A stretch of 64,000 nt of DNA from RBG-16-57-11 sp964503145 (lineage in GTDB: Bacteria > Chloroflexota > Anaerolineae > Anaerolineales > UBA4823): assembly GCA_964503145.1 (NCBI GenBank), contig CAZCYV010000001.1:744001-808000 (forward strand), read 5' to 3'. This document shows positions 8,394-16,487 of this stretch, piece by piece. Numbering within the stretch: the stretch's first letter is position 1; each line of letters starts with the position of its first letter. The position numbers and the translations under genes were made by a program. Under the pieces are notes generated by a model. That model saw only the letters and a program-made list of their open reading frames with translations. It ran no database searches and was not told the origin of the DNA.

Positions 8394-8435
8394 GAAGAAT
8401 TTGTGAAGAAAAGGAGATCACTTCACAAATTCTTC
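8394..8435. promoter_or_regulatory. 15-bp perfect inverted repeat between divergent genes (operator candidate)
   Basis: GAAGAATTTGTGAAG (8394-8408) and CTTCACAAATTCTTC (8421-8435) are exact reverse complements, separated by 12 nt. They sit between the exported-protein gene on - and the bc-complex operon on +, within an otherwise A/T-biased gap of 277 nt that I see no gene in. The position and symmetry suit a dimeric regulator, or a hairpin in the + leader. Confidence 0.55.
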
Positions 8436-8547
8436 ACACAATACACACGCGCCCTTCAATTCCGCTCGGTACACTTTTGGATAGCTCACAGCAAACGAAC
8501 GCCAAAGTTGGATGCAGATAACGAAGAGAAAACGTGGAGGTAGCGAT

Positions 8548-9960
8548 ATGAGCGAACCAGAACAGATACAGGAACAACCCCAGCAAGTTCCCTCAATGTT
8601 CGAGCGGATGCGCGCCAGGCTGATCCCGGCAGGCATTCCGAGCGACGACCGCGGGCGGATGCGCATGGTGGTGGACAGCCTGGTGCTGCACTTGCACCCG
8701 GCCAAAATCCCCGAGCGCACCCTCCGCTGGAGCTACACCTGGGGGTTAGGTGGCCTGGCGGCGCTGCTGATGGTCATCCTGGGCCTCACCGGCATTTTCC
8801 TGGAAATGAACTACACCCCCAGCCCCAACCAGGCCTATCTGGACATCCTGGCGCTGCGTTCCGATACCTGGTTCGGCGACCTGCTGCGCAACCTGCACCA
8901 CTGGTCGGCCAACCTGTTGATCGTTGTCAGCGTGCTACACCTGCTGCGGGTGTTCTTCACCGGCGCGCACAAGCCGCCGCGGGAGCTGAACTGGCTGCTC
9001 GGAGTGGGAATGCTGGTGCTGGTGTTGGGGGCAAACTTCACCGGTTACCTGCTGCCCTGGGACCAACTGGCGTTTTGGGCGATCACCGTAGGCACCAGCA
9101 TCGTCAATTACATCCCACTGGTGGGCGGCTTCGTCAACCGCCTGTTGCTCGGCGGGCCGGAAGTGGGCGCAGCCACATTGCTGAACTTCTATTCGCTGCA
9201 CATCAGCTTCATCCCGCTCTCCATTCTGGCATTGATGTCGTATCACTTCTGGCGGGTGCGCAAGGACGGCGGGCTGACCATCCCGCGCTCTGCCGAGGAA
9301 GAAGCAGAGCCTAAAATGGAGCGGGTGACCACCATCCCACACCTGGTGCGGCGCGAGTTGGTCTGGGCGGTCGCCTGGCTGACGATTCTGCTGTTATGGT
9401 CGATGGCTGTTCCGGCGCCGCTGGAGGGCATTGCCAATCCGCAGATCAGCCCCAACCCCGCCAAAGCGCCGTGGTACTTCTTGGGCATTCAAGAGCTGCT
9501 CTTGCACTTTCACCCATTGGTCGGCGCAGTGCTGATTCCTGCCCTGGCGCTGGGGGCGCTGGCGCTGCTGCCGTTTTACGACGTGAAGGTTCAAAATGTG
9601 GGGGTGTATTTCCGTTCGCGCCGCGGGCGCGCCCTGGCAGCGCTGGCGGCCGGGCTGTCTTTGCTGATCACGCCTGTCTGGGTCGTGCTGGATGAGTTCG
9701 TACTGGACTGGAGCGGCTGGCTGCCCACCTGGCCAAGTCTGATCTCCAACGGCCTGATCCCGCTGGCAGTGATAGCGCTCGGCCTGATCGGGCTTGATGA
9801 GTGGGTGAAACGAGCATTCAAGTCCGACCTGGAAGAGCGCATCTTGTTTTTATTCATCTTCTTGTTTGTGGCGTTGGCCGTGCTGACAGCGATCGGCATC
9901 TATTTTCGCGGTCCGGGCATGGGGCTATATTGGCCCTGGGCGATGGAGCCGCACGCTTAG
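8548..9960 (+). CDS. Cytochrome b subunit of a bc-type quinol:acceptor complex
   Basis: Integral membrane subunit that oxidises quinol and carries two b haems. The protein is one 470-aa chain combining the b6 and subunit IV parts. Haem-ligand helices are visible: LLRNLHHWSANLLIVVSVLHLLRVFF and FYSLHISFIPLSILALMSYHFWR. The Qo motif is PAKAPWYFLGIQELL, the b6f-like variant of PEWY. About eight TM segments are evident. GGAGG lies 7 nt before the chosen ATG; the open frame begins 12 codons earlier without a better ribosome site. Rieske and multihaem cytochrome c genes follow in the same operon, so electrons pass from quinol to the Rieske centre and on to the c haems. Confidence 0.93.
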   Translation: MSEPEQIQEQPQQVPSMFERMRARLIPAGIPSDDRGRMRMVVDSLVLHLHPAKIPERTLRWSYTWGLGGLAALLMVILGLTGIFLEMNYTPSPNQAYLDILALRSDTWFGDLLRNLHHWSANLLIVVSVLHLLRVFFTGAHKPPRELNWLLGVGMLVLVLGANFTGYLLPWDQLAFWAITVGTSIVNYIPLVGGFVNRLLLGGPEVGAATLLNFYSLHISFIPLSILALMSYHFWRVRKDGGLTIPRSAEEEAEPKMERVTTIPHLVRRELVWAVAWLTILLLWSMAVPAPLEGIANPQISPNPAKAPWYFLGIQELLLHFHPLVGAVLIPALALGALALLPFYDVKVQNVGVYFRSRRGRALAALAAGLSLLITPVWVVLDEFVLDWSGWLPTWPSLISNGLIPLAVIALGLIGLDEWVKRAFKSDLEERILFLFIFLFVALAVLTAIGIYFRGPGMGLYWPWAMEPHA

Positions 9961-9996
9961 CGCAATATTTTACCTGTATCTTCTGGAGGTGCTTCG

Positions 9997-10479
9997 ATGA
10001 CGCAATCCAATCCCCTTCCCCGCCGCGATTTCCTGAAGCTCAGTTGGATGACCCTGGGCAGCCTGGTGGCGCTGGAAATGGGCGGGATCACCCTGGCTTA
10101 TATGCAGCCCCGGCTGGCCGAAGGCGAGTTCGGAGGGCAGATCGCCGCCGGGTTAGTGGAAGATTTTCCGCCTGGCTCGGTGACGCACATCCCTAACGGC
10201 CGCTTCTATCTCTACCGGCTGGCAGACGGCGGCTTCCTGGCGCTCTACCAGCGCTGCACGCATCTGGGCTGCAATGTGCCCTGGGACCAGACGAGCAACG
10301 CCTTCGTGTGCCCGTGCCATAGCTCACAATTCACCGCAGAAGGTGATGTGGTCAATCCGCCCGCCCCGCGGCCGCTGGACCTGTTCGCCGTCAAAATTCA
10401 GGATGGTCAGGTGATCGTCGATACCGGCCAGCCGATTTCCCGCCAGCAATACGAAATTTCGCAGGTGGTGTACCCATGA
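9997..10479 (+). CDS. Rieske iron-sulfur protein of the bc complex
   Basis: A 160-aa [2Fe-2S] protein with a Tat-like N-terminal anchor (PRRDFLKLSWMTLGSL) and the two Rieske ligand boxes CTHLGCNVPW and CPCHSSQF. The disulfide Cys pair is included in these boxes. It takes electrons from quinol at the outer face of the membrane. A Shine-Dalgarno (CTGGAGGTG) precedes the ATG, and its stop overlaps the start of the three-haem cytochrome, so the three genes form one operon. Confidence 0.95.
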   Translation: MTQSNPLPRRDFLKLSWMTLGSLVALEMGGITLAYMQPRLAEGEFGGQIAAGLVEDFPPGSVTHIPNGRFYLYRLADGGFLALYQRCTHLGCNVPWDQTSNAFVCPCHSSQFTAEGDVVNPPAPRPLDLFAVKIQDGQVIVDTGQPISRQQYEISQVVYP

Positions 10480-11843
10480 AAACAAAACGCAGTTTATCCA
10501 CTGCTACACTGGAAATCTTGATTGGCATCTTGGCCACCGGGCTGATCGCCGCCGGACTGCTGCTGTACGCCTGGCGGGAACCACAACGCATCGAGAGCGC
10601 CCAGGCTGGCCAACTGGCGCTCGACCTAGAAGGCGCCATGACCCTGTACGCTGAAAATTGCTCGGTGTGCCATGGGCTGGACGGCACAGGCATTGGCGCC
10701 AACCCGGCGCTGAACAACCCTGACCTGAGCGCCAGCGACCCCCAAACCCTGTTCAAGACGATCGCCCGCGGCCTTTACGGCACTTCCATGCCCGCCTGGA
10801 GCCAGGAAGACGGTGGCCCATTGAGCGATTACCAGATCGATCAGCTTGTCCTGCTCATCCAACACGGCGACTGGCAAGCGACCCAGGATCGGGTGGTTAA
10901 CCTGGGCTTGGCCCCGCGAGTCCCATTTACTACCAAACCAGACCCGGCGGTCATCGAAAGCCTGCAAGACCTGCCAGACGGAGACTGGCTGGTGCAAGGG
11001 GTCACTCTATACGCGGAGAGTTGTGTCGCCTGCCATGGGGCAGATGGCGCAGGGACGGCGTTGGCACCGGCGCTGAACGATCCGGCGCTGCGCCAGAAGC
11101 CGCAGGACGAGATCCAGCGCACTATCCAGCTCGGCGTCCCCGGCACGCTGATGGCCGGATGGGAAAAATCGCTGAGCGCCGACGAGCTACAGGCGTTGGT
11201 GACGTTGATCACCCGTTGGGACGAAGTCCCTGCCGGCGCTATCCCTGCGCCCGATCAGCCTGTCCCGGTGACCGAGGAGTCGCTGGCGTTGGGCGCAGAG
11301 CTATACACCGCAAGCTGCGCTGGATGCCATGGCCCTGAAGGTCAGGGCAGCCAGCGCGCCCCCTCGCTCAACGTCAAAGGCTTCCTGGCAGATACCCGCG
11401 ACCAGGCCATGCAACAGATCATCACCCTGGGGGTGCCCGGCACCGCCATGCCAGCCTGGGGCGACCGAATGACCGAGGCGGACATCCAGGCCATCGTGGG
11501 CTTCATCCGCTCCTGGGAACCGACCGCGCCTGAAGTCGCCACCCCCACCCGCATACGCGGCCCATGGTGGCAGTCCTCCGGCGCGCCCAGGCTGCCCAGC
11601 GGCGGAGCGCAGACTGCCCAGGGGAAAGTCGGCGCGAACTCATCGGGCGCAGGCCAACCCCACGCGGCCGGACAGGGAACAGGAGAGAGCGGCAACTCAC
11701 CCTGGGCGCAGCCGCAGTCGGCCTGGTGGCAAACGCTGGACCCCGCTGCCGCGGCCCTGATCGGTTCGGTCGTCTTGTTGGGGCTGGGATTGATCAGCGT
11801 CAGCCTGGCGCGCCTGCGGCGTCTGCCTCCGCCAATGGCGTGA
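10476..11843 (+). CDS. Three-haem membrane-anchored cytochrome c of the bc complex
   Basis: A 455-aa protein with an N-terminal hydrophobic anchor (about residues 10-30), then three tandem mono-haem cytochrome c domains with CSVCH, CVACH and CAGCH motifs (about residues 64, 180 and 271), each with a downstream Met ligand candidate (TSMPAWS, TLMAGWE, TAMPAWG). A Gly/Ala/Gln-rich linker follows and a C-terminal TM helix (about 425-446) ends in a basic tail. It replaces the single cytochrome c1 or f found in classical complexes and likely relays electrons to a periplasmic acceptor. The start overlaps the Rieske stop by four bases. Confidence 0.92.
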   Translation: MKTKRSLSTATLEILIGILATGLIAAGLLLYAWREPQRIESAQAGQLALDLEGAMTLYAENCSVCHGLDGTGIGANPALNNPDLSASDPQTLFKTIARGLYGTSMPAWSQEDGGPLSDYQIDQLVLLIQHGDWQATQDRVVNLGLAPRVPFTTKPDPAVIESLQDLPDGDWLVQGVTLYAESCVACHGADGAGTALAPALNDPALRQKPQDEIQRTIQLGVPGTLMAGWEKSLSADELQALVTLITRWDEVPAGAIPAPDQPVPVTEESLALGAELYTASCAGCHGPEGQGSQRAPSLNVKGFLADTRDQAMQQIITLGVPGTAMPAWGDRMTEADIQAIVGFIRSWEPTAPEVATPTRIRGPWWQSSGAPRLPSGGAQTAQGKVGANSSGAGQPHAAGQGTGESGNSPWAQPQSAWWQTLDPAAAALIGSVVLLGLGLISVSLARLRRLPPPMA

Positions 11844-11859
11844 TCCGTGTGCGGCCCTG

Positions 11860-12357
11860 CTAACGCCAGGGCTCGATCGAGAACGAGCCCTGGCGACAGA
11901 CCGCGATCGCCGCCGCCAGCGCGCCCAGGCTGGGGCGCAGGTTCAGCGCCGGGTCATCCGGCTCGAACAGGAAATAGGAAGCCGGCAGGCGAAGCGGCTC
12001 GTAATTTTGATAGCCGCGATCCAGCGCATCGACCAGATTGAGCGCATCCTCGAGCAACACCAGCCGCCGACCGGAGGCTGGCCCGCCGGGGCGCTCAGGG
12101 GAGTTGGGGAAATAGGTATCCAGCAAGACCTGCGGAAGCCAGCGCGCCGGGTTGCGTTCTATCGAAAAACGCTCGTCGTCCAATTCGCGGTTCGAGAAGC
12201 CCGCCAGCAACAAGTCTGTTGCGACATCTTCCGAGGATACACTGCCCATCGGTTGCCAGCCATAGCTCAGCGCAAGTCTGAGCAACTCCCTCCAGGTGGA
12301 AGTGGTCAGGCCGAGGGTGTTATGCGGATTTGCGTAGCTGCGCAGGCGCACCGCCAC
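11860..12357 (-). CDS. Hypothetical protein, 165 aa
   Basis: A soluble protein with no signal peptide or TM segment. It opens with MAVRLRSYANPHNTLGL, has a WRELLRLALSYGWQP helix, an acidic middle and a hydrophobic ALGALAAAIAV-like helix near the end. The start is GTG with GGAG 8 nt upstream, and no ATG alternative fits. It is convergent with the cytochrome operon and divergent from the MFS gene. I recognise no family. Coding is supported by the ribosome site and by the absence of a credible longer frame on the other strand. Confidence 0.6.
   Translation of the reverse strand: MAVRLRSYANPHNTLGLTTSTWRELLRLALSYGWQPMGSVSSEDVATDLLLAGFSNRELDDERFSIERNPARWLPQVLLDTYFPNSPERPGGPASGRRLVLLEDALNLVDALDRGYQNYEPLRLPASYFLFEPDDPALNLRPSLGALAAAIAVCRQGSFSIEPWR
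11864..11895. repeat. 12-bp inverted repeat at convergent gene ends
   Basis: CGCCAGGGCTCG and CGAGCCCTGGCG with an 8-nt loop lie 20 nt past the cytochrome c stop and overlap the last codons of the convergent gene. No U-tract follows on either strand. It may terminate or protect the + transcript, but it is not a canonical terminator. Confidence 0.5.
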
Positions 12358-12440
12358 GGTTTCTGCTCCAGTTCAGGGGTAACATCCTGCCGATTATACC
12401 GATTTCTGCACCCAGATGCAAACATTCTCCCGCTGAATTT

Positions 12441-12469
12441 TGGATGAGACTACGATTAAGCGGTAAAAT
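12441..12469 (+). promoter_or_regulatory. Possible promoter of the MFS transporter gene
   Basis: TGGATG and TAAAAT are separated by 17 nt; the -10 is good (5 of 6), the -35 weak (3 of 6). It lies 43 nt before the MFS start in the divergent gap. Confidence 0.35.
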
Positions 12470-12511
12470 AGCCTCCATTCGCTATGACCAACCCACAGAG
12501 AAACCCCTGCT

Positions 12512-14137
12512 ATGTCTGAATCAAAACATCCCATCGCGCCCCTGGGCAACCAGTGGCAGAAAGCACAGCGCATCTTCCAGGAGTTCCCGCGGCAGTTTTG
12601 GGTGCTGGTGGGCGCTACGTTCATCGACCGCCTGGGCGGGGCGATGCTGTTTCCCTTCTTCACCCTGTACATGACGCGCAAGTTCGGCATCAACATGACC
12701 CAGGTGGGCGTCTTCTTCGGCCTATTTGCCATCTCCAGCGTGGTAGGGAGCATGATCGGCGGCGCGCTGACCGACCGCTTCGGTCGCAAAGGGATGCTGC
12801 TGTTCGGCCTGACGATGAGCGCCCTCTCAGCGGTGCTGATGGGCGTCACCAACCAGCTCGAGATCTTCCTGGTGGTGGTCATCGTGGTGGGGATGCTGGC
12901 CGATGCCGGCGGACCGGCGCAGCAAGCCATGGTGGCCGACCTGCTGCCGGAGGAAAAGCGCGCCGAGGGCTTTGGCATCTTGCGCGTGGTGTTCAACCTG
13001 GCGGTGGTGATCGGCCCATTGATCGGCGGCCTGCTGGCCTCTCGCTCGTATCTGTTGCTGTTCATCAGCGACGCCATCACCAGCACGATCACCGCAACCG
13101 TGGTGTTCTTCGCCATCAAGGAAACCCGTCCAACCCAAAAAGAGGCCGGCGAGCCGCAGGAGAGCATCTTGCAAACGTTCGTCGGCTATGGAGCTGCCCT
13201 GCGAGACAAGGCGTTCGTGTGGTTCCTGGGCGCTTCGGCGCTGATGGTGCTGGTTTACATCCAGATGAACACCACCCTGGCGGTCTTCCTGCGAGATAAC
13301 TACGGCGTCAATGAGCAGGGCTTCAGCTATATCCTGGCCTTGAACGCGGCCATGGTGGTGTTGTTCCAGTTCCCAATCACCCGCTGGGTGTCGCGCTATC
13401 GCCCGCTGATTATCATGACCGTGGGTACCCTGCTCTACGCCTTCGGCTTTGCGATGTACGGCTTCGTCTCGCTGTATTTCTTCTTCCTGGTGGCGATGGT
13501 GATTATTACTATCGGCGAGATGATGGTCAGCCCGCTGGGACAGGCGATCGTGACCCAGTTTGCGCCGGAGGAGATGCGCGGGCGCTACATGGCGGTCTTT
13601 GGCTTCAGTTGGGTGATTCCCTTCGCCATCGGGCCGCTGCTGGCGGGGCTGGTGCTGGATAACCTGAACCCCAACTGGCTATGGTATGCAGCGGGGGTGG
13701 TGGGCATCGTGGCTGCAGCGGCGTTTTACCTTCTGGAACAGCGCGTCAACCGCGCTCGCTGGGCGGTGGTGGATAAGCGCATCGATATCATCGAACAACT
13801 CGAACAGGGCAAAATCTCCGCCCAGGCTGCCAGCCAGATGCTGGAGAGCGTGGATCACGGGGCATGGGCGCGGCTGGTGCCCCAACCCGAGGCCAGCGCC
13901 CAGCGACGCCATCTGCGCGTGCGCGTCAGCGATCTGAACTCAGGGATGATGAAGATGGACCTGCGCCTGCCGATGGGGCTGGTCAACACCGTGTTATACG
14001 CTGGCGGGCAGTTCACCACCGACCTGGAAGAAGGCAAACTGGCGCGGCTGCGCGAGTTGCTAACGCGCGACGGAGTGGCAGAAAGCCCCAAACAGGTGGA
14101 AGCGGACGGCGAGCGACTGGAGGTCTCGCTGGAGTGA
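12512..14137 (+). CDS. MFS transporter fused to a C-terminal SHOCT-like/YvlB-type domain
   Basis: A 541-aa protein. Residues 30-425 form a major facilitator with about 12 helices; the loop 2-3 motif is GGALTDRFGRKGML. It resembles drug or small-solute exporters of the MFS_1 group. After the last helix, a cytoplasmic tail contains a DIIEQLEQGKISAQAASQML helix pair. That pattern (K-I-(S/T)-x-E-A-x-x-L-L) is typical of the SHOCT-like domain found at the start of YvlB/DUF4097-type envelope-stress proteins. A strand-rich part follows (LRVRVSDLNSG, DLRLPMGLVNTVL) that usually accompanies it. The fusion suggests transport linked to an envelope-state sensor. The substrate cannot be told. Confidence 0.85.
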   Translation: MSESKHPIAPLGNQWQKAQRIFQEFPRQFWVLVGATFIDRLGGAMLFPFFTLYMTRKFGINMTQVGVFFGLFAISSVVGSMIGGALTDRFGRKGMLLFGLTMSALSAVLMGVTNQLEIFLVVVIVVGMLADAGGPAQQAMVADLLPEEKRAEGFGILRVVFNLAVVIGPLIGGLLASRSYLLLFISDAITSTITATVVFFAIKETRPTQKEAGEPQESILQTFVGYGAALRDKAFVWFLGASALMVLVYIQMNTTLAVFLRDNYGVNEQGFSYILALNAAMVVLFQFPITRWVSRYRPLIIMTVGTLLYAFGFAMYGFVSLYFFFLVAMVIITIGEMMVSPLGQAIVTQFAPEEMRGRYMAVFGFSWVIPFAIGPLLAGLVLDNLNPNWLWYAAGVVGIVAAAAFYLLEQRVNRARWAVVDKRIDIIEQLEQGKISAQAASQMLESVDHGAWARLVPQPEASAQRRHLRVRVSDLNSGMMKMDLRLPMGLVNTVLYAGGQFTTDLEEGKLARLRELLTRDGVAESPKQVEADGERLEVSLE

Positions 14138-14186
14138 GGCAGGCAATGCGAGCCAGTTATGCTCGGCCCGCCCTGGCAATCCAGGG

Positions 14187-16487
14187 CTAGGTCACTTTGA
14201 GCACCGCGCGCAGCGTATCCACCGAACTGCCGCCGACCAGGATATCGAACAAACCCGGCTCCACGCGCCATTGCATGTCAGCATCCAGGGATGCCAGTTG
14301 ATCAGAAGTCAATTCGAATTCGACGATTCTGGTCTCCCCTGGCGCCAGAGACACCCGACGGAAGCCTTTAAGTTCCTGCACCGGACAGGTAATGCTGCTC
14401 ACCTGATCATGGATATAGAGTTGGACGATTTCGTCCCCCAAGCGGTCGCCGATGTTGGTCACTTCGACCTGGACACGCACGGCCTCGCCTGCCGCGATCT
14501 CGGCGGGCAACAGGCGCAGGTTGGCATAGCGGAAGCGGGTGTAAGACAGGCCAAAGCCGAACGGGAACAATGGCTGATTGCTGACAAATAGATAGCCGCG
14601 CCGCGCAGAGGGCTTCTGGTAGTAATAAACCGGAAGCTGTCCTACGGAGCGGGGGAAAGTCACCGGCAGCTTGCCGCTGGGGTTGATCTCCCCGAAAAGC
14701 GCTTCGCCCACCGCCGTGCCGCCTTCCTGACCGAGATACCAGCATTCCAGAATCGCCGGGGCGTTTTCCGCCAAATAGTTGATCGTCAGCGGACGCCCAT
14801 TGGTCAAAACCACCACCACCGGCTTTCCGATGGCCAACACCTTGCGCGCCAGTTCTTCCTGGCGGCCAAGCAAGTCCAGGCTATCCCGGTCGCCCAGATG
14901 GTTGAACCACCAGGCTTCGCGGCAGGTGGATTCGTTCTCTCCCAACGCCAGCACCACCAGATCCACCTGGCTTGCCAGCCGCAACGCTTCGGCAATGCGC
15001 TCGTCATCCTCCGCCGGGTCAGGTAGGTGCACTTCGTCTTCATACCAGCCGCGCCAATCGTTGGCTGCGGTGGATATGCGGCATCCCTGGGCGTAGAGCA
15101 CCTGAATCCGATCACCGGCGGCCTGGCGGATGCCTTCCAACAAAGTCACCCCGCGCCCAGGGTCTTCGGCGTAGCCGCCCAGGTGCAGATCGGCGGCGGT
15201 GGGGCCAATGACAGCAATAGAGCGCAGCGCGCCCCGTTCCAGGGGCAGCAAATCGCCCTCGTTTTTGAGCAGCACAATCGCCTCCCGCGCCGCCTGCAAA
15301 GCAAGCTGACGATGCGCCTCGCAATTGGCCACTCGCTCCGCCTCATCCGGGTCGGCGTAGGGAATTTGATCGAACAAGCCGAGCAGGAACTTGGCGCGCA
15401 GAATGCGGCGCACGGCGCGGTCGATCTGCGCCTCCGAGACTCTGCCCTTGATGAACTCCTGGATCAGCGCAGGGTAGCAGATGCCCTGGGGCACCTCGCA
15501 ATCGACGCCGGCTTGCAGCGCCATACGTGCCGCATCGCCCGGCTGATCGGCGACGTGGTGGATGGCCATCAACTGCGGCACGCCAAAGCCATCCGAGGTG
15601 ACAAAGCCAGGAAAGCCCCACTCCTGGCGCAACACCTGGTCCAACAGCCAGGGATTGATGTGCGCCGGGATGCCGTCGATCTCATTGTACGAAGCCATGA
15701 TCACTTCGACATGCGCCTCTTTCACCGCAGCTTCAAAGGGCAGCAGAAACTGCTCGCGGATGATGCGTTCGGAGATATTGCCCGGCGCGGCGTTCGTGCC
15801 GCCCTCCGGCTGGCCATGGACGGCGAAGTGCTTGGCGGCGGCAATGACATGCTGAGAGTCGATTGGCCGATCCCGCCCCTGCAACCCATAGATGGCTGCC
15901 ACGCCTAGGCGTGAGACCAGATAAGGATCCTCCCCAAAGGTCTCCTCGACTCGTCCCCAGCGCGGATCACGCGCCAGGTCAAGCACCGGGGTATAGATGT
16001 AATTGCTGCCGCGGGCGCGGGTCTCGCGGGCCACTGCCGTGAAGATCTGCTCGACCAGGGCCTCGTCCCAGGTGGAGGCCAGGGCGATCGCCTGGGGGAA
16101 ACTGGTAGCGCCCACGCCCATCAGGCCATGCAGCCCCTCCTCGTTGAACAGCGCCGGGATGCCCAGGCGCGTCTCCTCGACCAGGTACTGTTGGATGGCG
16201 TTGGTCAGCTCGGCGGCCTGGCGCGGTGATCGCTTCTGCGAGGGACGGCCGAGCTGGCAGATACCATGGCGCATCAACGCAACCATCTTTTCCCGATCCA
16301 GGCTGCCATCTGTCTGGAAAAGGAGGCCCTCCATCTCGGCAGTCCGACCAATGCAATAGAGCTGGGCGACCTTTTCCTCCAGCGTCATGCGCAGAATCAG
16401 GTCGTTCACCCGCTCAGAAATGGACAAAGCGGGGTTGCGGTAAGCGGGCAAATCGGTGGAGCTTGCCGCAGTGGTTATTGGTGCCAT
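14187..16487 (-). CDS. Glycoside hydrolase family 3 beta-glycosidase
   Basis: A 766-aa GH3 enzyme without signal peptide, so probably cytosolic. It has an N-terminal TIM barrel (MTLEEKVAQLYCIG onward; DPRWGRVEETFGEDPYL; AAKHFAVHG), with the nucleophile Asp in FVTSDGFG (about residue 297). The alpha/beta sandwich follows (ALGENEST, VLTNGRPLTINYLAE) and then a fibronectin-III-like C-terminal domain (PFGFGLSYTRFRY, VTNIGDRLGDEIVQLY). Family activities are beta-glucosidase and beta-xylosidase; the substrate is not resolved. GGAGGA precedes the ATG. The start lies inside the 3' end of the BNR-repeat gene (13-nt overlap), so it is the third gene of a coupled operon. Confidence 0.92.
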   Translation of the reverse strand: MAPITTAASSTDLPAYRNPALSISERVNDLILRMTLEEKVAQLYCIGRTAEMEGLLFQTDGSLDREKMVALMRHGICQLGRPSQKRSPRQAAELTNAIQQYLVEETRLGIPALFNEEGLHGLMGVGATSFPQAIALASTWDEALVEQIFTAVARETRARGSNYIYTPVLDLARDPRWGRVEETFGEDPYLVSRLGVAAIYGLQGRDRPIDSQHVIAAAKHFAVHGQPEGGTNAAPGNISERIIREQFLLPFEAAVKEAHVEVIMASYNEIDGIPAHINPWLLDQVLRQEWGFPGFVTSDGFGVPQLMAIHHVADQPGDAARMALQAGVDCEVPQGICYPALIQEFIKGRVSEAQIDRAVRRILRAKFLLGLFDQIPYADPDEAERVANCEAHRQLALQAAREAIVLLKNEGDLLPLERGALRSIAVIGPTAADLHLGGYAEDPGRGVTLLEGIRQAAGDRIQVLYAQGCRISTAANDWRGWYEDEVHLPDPAEDDERIAEALRLASQVDLVVLALGENESTCREAWWFNHLGDRDSLDLLGRQEELARKVLAIGKPVVVVLTNGRPLTINYLAENAPAILECWYLGQEGGTAVGEALFGEINPSGKLPVTFPRSVGQLPVYYYQKPSARRGYLFVSNQPLFPFGFGLSYTRFRYANLRLLPAEIAAGEAVRVQVEVTNIGDRLGDEIVQLYIHDQVSSITCPVQELKGFRRVSLAPGETRIVEFELTSDQLASLDADMQWRVEPGLFDILVGGSSVDTLRAVLKVT

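Noticed and set aside
11864..11895. Intrinsic terminator of the bc operon
   Set aside because: The 12-bp hairpin has no following U-tract on either strand and overlaps the coding end of the convergent gene; it is listed only as an inverted repeat.
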